This document shows positions 5,690-5,705 of a stretch of 5,705 nucleotides of DNA, piece after piece. The translations under genes were made by a program, and so were the position numbers. The notes below the pieces were generated by a model. It was given only the letters and a program-made list of their open reading frames with translations, had not been told where the DNA came from and searched no databases. How positions within the stretch are numbered: position 1 is the first letter of the stretch; every line of letters starts with the position of its first letter. Source of the stretch: an uncultured Lachnospiraceae bacterium (lineage in GTDB: Bacteria > Bacillota > Clostridia > Lachnospirales > Lachnospiraceae); NCBI GenBank assembly GCA_900555195.1, contig USKC01000210.1:1-5705 (forward strand), in the 5' to 3' direction.

Positions 5690-5705
5690 GTATACCTAAA
5701 TCATG

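Noticed and set aside
1..5705. CRISPR array, tRNA, rRNA or HEARO/omega RNA
   Set aside because: No regularly spaced repeats or cloverleaf-like segments were seen. The HEARO RNA should lie upstream of iscB, in a part that is missing or outside the window.

Overview
All convincing genes lie on the minus strand. The window looks like an accessory (integrative-conjugative-element or prophage-like) stretch of a Firmicute, most likely a gut clostridium of the Lachnospiraceae type. The basis is an UvrX/UmuC-like Y-family polymerase with a YolD-domain partner, a short phage-type methyltransferase, a relic of an IS200/IS605-group element, tightly packed genes with ATGA, TAATG or very short junctions, and AGGAGG-like ribosome sites. 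The taxonomic guess is inference from gene style, not from a search.

In transcription order (high to low coordinates): (1) positions about 5650-4556 hold the 3' three quarters of an iscB gene, the HNH/RuvC nuclease family ancestral to Cas9. RuvC-II, HNH, RuvC-III and the C-terminal domain are recognisable. The N-terminal RuvC-I/bridge-helix part is absent and is replaced by an unrelated AT-rich leader with an in-frame stop at 5696-5698. The right end is a nested hairpin at 4525-4582 that contains the iscB stop codon. (2) Directly after the hairpin come a 97-residue hypothetical gene with no visible ribosome site, a 51-residue ORF (4075-4230), and a class I SAM-dependent methyltransferase with a DPPH motif (3614-4078). 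They are joined by TAATG and ATGA overlaps and closed by a strong intrinsic terminator (3581-3607). (3) A new promoter at 3548-3576 drives a translesion-synthesis operon: Y-family polymerase (1997-3520), HSL-type alpha/beta hydrolase (1140-1982) and YolD-like protein (724-1137), with gaps of 14 and 2 nt. (4) A 195-residue hypothetical protein (50-637) follows after 86 nt. It overlaps by one base the start of a possible further gene that leaves the window.

The polymerase and YolD protein form a known type of mobile error-prone repair pair. The unusual part is the esterase/lipase-like hydrolase built into the middle of that operon. The other points of interest are the truncated iscB with its intact right end, the gene whose 5' end it appears to have cut, and the 51-residue ORF, which is either a coupled small gene or the shifted end of its neighbour. 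No rRNA, tRNA, CRISPR array or gene-free stretch above 300 bases was seen.
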